From Nitrospirota bacterium (GTDB taxonomy: Bacteria; Nitrospirota; 9FT-COMBO-42-15; HDB-SIOI813), in the NCBI GenBank assembly GCA_016234155.1, contig JACRGZ010000177.1:1-6530 (forward strand): a stretch of DNA of 6,530 nt. The letters are read 5' to 3'. The position numbers were made by a program, and so were the translations under genes. Shown piece after piece: positions 6,184 to 6,530 of this stretch. Within the stretch, counting starts at the first letter, position 1. The number at the start of each line of letters is the position of its first letter. Under the pieces are notes generated by a model, which saw nothing but the letters and a program-made list of their open reading frames with translations, did no database searches and was not told the DNA's origin.

Positions 6184-6530
6184 CTATTTAAGACCAACGC
6201 TACCCAGGTGTAACCGGATCAACTTCTCAAATCCCCGCACAAATTTTGTCATGTCAACTGACCGGATACGCTTGCTTAAATCGCACAACTGGTGACGGTA
6301 TATTTCCCATTGCATCAGAAAGTGCTTTTCACACCCGGATGCTCTTACCTTTCCACGGATCAGTTCAGGGTCTTCATGCCGGAGCTCGTGGCACGTAACA
6401 ATCCCCTGTTTGATAAGATATGGGTAAATACCGCTGCTGAAGTCTCTGTCTTTGATCTCCCGTTCCCATGTTGTGATCATATTCCCGATCCTTCCCATCT
6501 GTTGTGCCTTCAGGACAGCCTCCCTTAAAA
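6184..6530 (-). CDS. C-terminal part of a class I terpenoid-synthase-like protein, 5' end cut by window edge
   Basis: The frame is open to the right edge: 114 residues plus stop TAG at 6186-6184. An internal ATG at 6498 is not needed as a start, because the ten codons before it are open and fit the protein. The segment QQMGRIGNMITTWEREIKDR has N, T and E at the spacing NxxxTxxxE (N16, T20, E24 of the visible part). This matches the second metal-binding (NSE/DTE) motif of class I terpene synthases, including an Arg three residues before the Asn and a charged stretch after it. The first, Asp-rich motif would lie upstream, outside the window. Such enzymes bind a prenyl diphosphate through three Mg ions. 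A reductase of the prenyl-reducing family 18 nt downstream supports isoprenoid metabolism. The product is unknown, and the assignment rests on one motif plus context. Confidence 0.6.
   Translation of the reverse strand, partial: LREAVLKAQQMGRIGNMITTWEREIKDRDFSSGIYPYLIKQGIVTCHELRHEDPELIRGKVRASGCEKHFLMQWEIYRHQLCDLSKRIRSVDMTKFVRGFEKLIRLHLGSVGLK

Overview
The window holds a stretch of bacterial chromosome of moderate GC with two cut genes at its edges and three complete genes between them. From right to left, on the minus strand, lie the C-terminal end of a class I terpenoid-synthase-like protein (6184-6530), a geranylgeranyl-reductase-family FAD oxidoreductase (4870-6165), a six-helix membrane sensor histidine kinase (2814-4877, or from 4931) and, at the far left, a REC-GAF-GGDEF response regulator that runs off the edge (1-1106). 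A single plus-strand gene, bioA (1382-2746), sits between the kinase and the response regulator. The BioA type and the isoprenoid/c-di-GMP gene content suggest an environmental Gram-negative bacterium such as Nitrospirota or a deltaproteobacterial relative. This is an impression from protein style, not a placement.

The main structural result is that bioA appears to have been put inside an older minus-strand operon. The last 97 bp of the kinase gene are duplicated at 1111-1207 (one mismatch), directly upstream of the response regulator. A 31-bp exact copy of the response regulator's phosphoacceptor region lies at 2765-2795, directly downstream of the kinase. Read together, a segment of about 335 bp spanning the old kinase/regulator junction (873-1207) was present on both sides of a 1557-bp bioA-bearing insert (1208-2764), and the right-hand copy later lost most of its interior. 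Both original genes stay complete because the duplication spanned the point of insertion. The inferred ancestral order is terpenoid enzyme, FAD reductase, kinase, response regulator.

The left copy is not simply dead sequence. Joined to the insert, it forms a 40-codon open frame (1113-1235, minus) with the best-placed Shine-Dalgarno in the window. It ends 6 nt before the response regulator ATG, whose own Shine-Dalgarno is badly spaced. It may now provide the translational coupling that the kinase gene once gave. bioA has a TTGACA/TATACT promoter so close to its ATG that its mRNA would be leaderless or nearly so, and no Shine-Dalgarno is visible.

Functionally, the minus-strand genes look like an isoprenoid-modifying pair (class I terpenoid synthase-like enzyme plus prenyl reductase) tied to a two-component pathway with a probable c-di-GMP output. 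BioA belongs to biotin synthesis and has no obvious functional link to them. No tRNA, rRNA, CRISPR, IS element or convincing terminator was seen.
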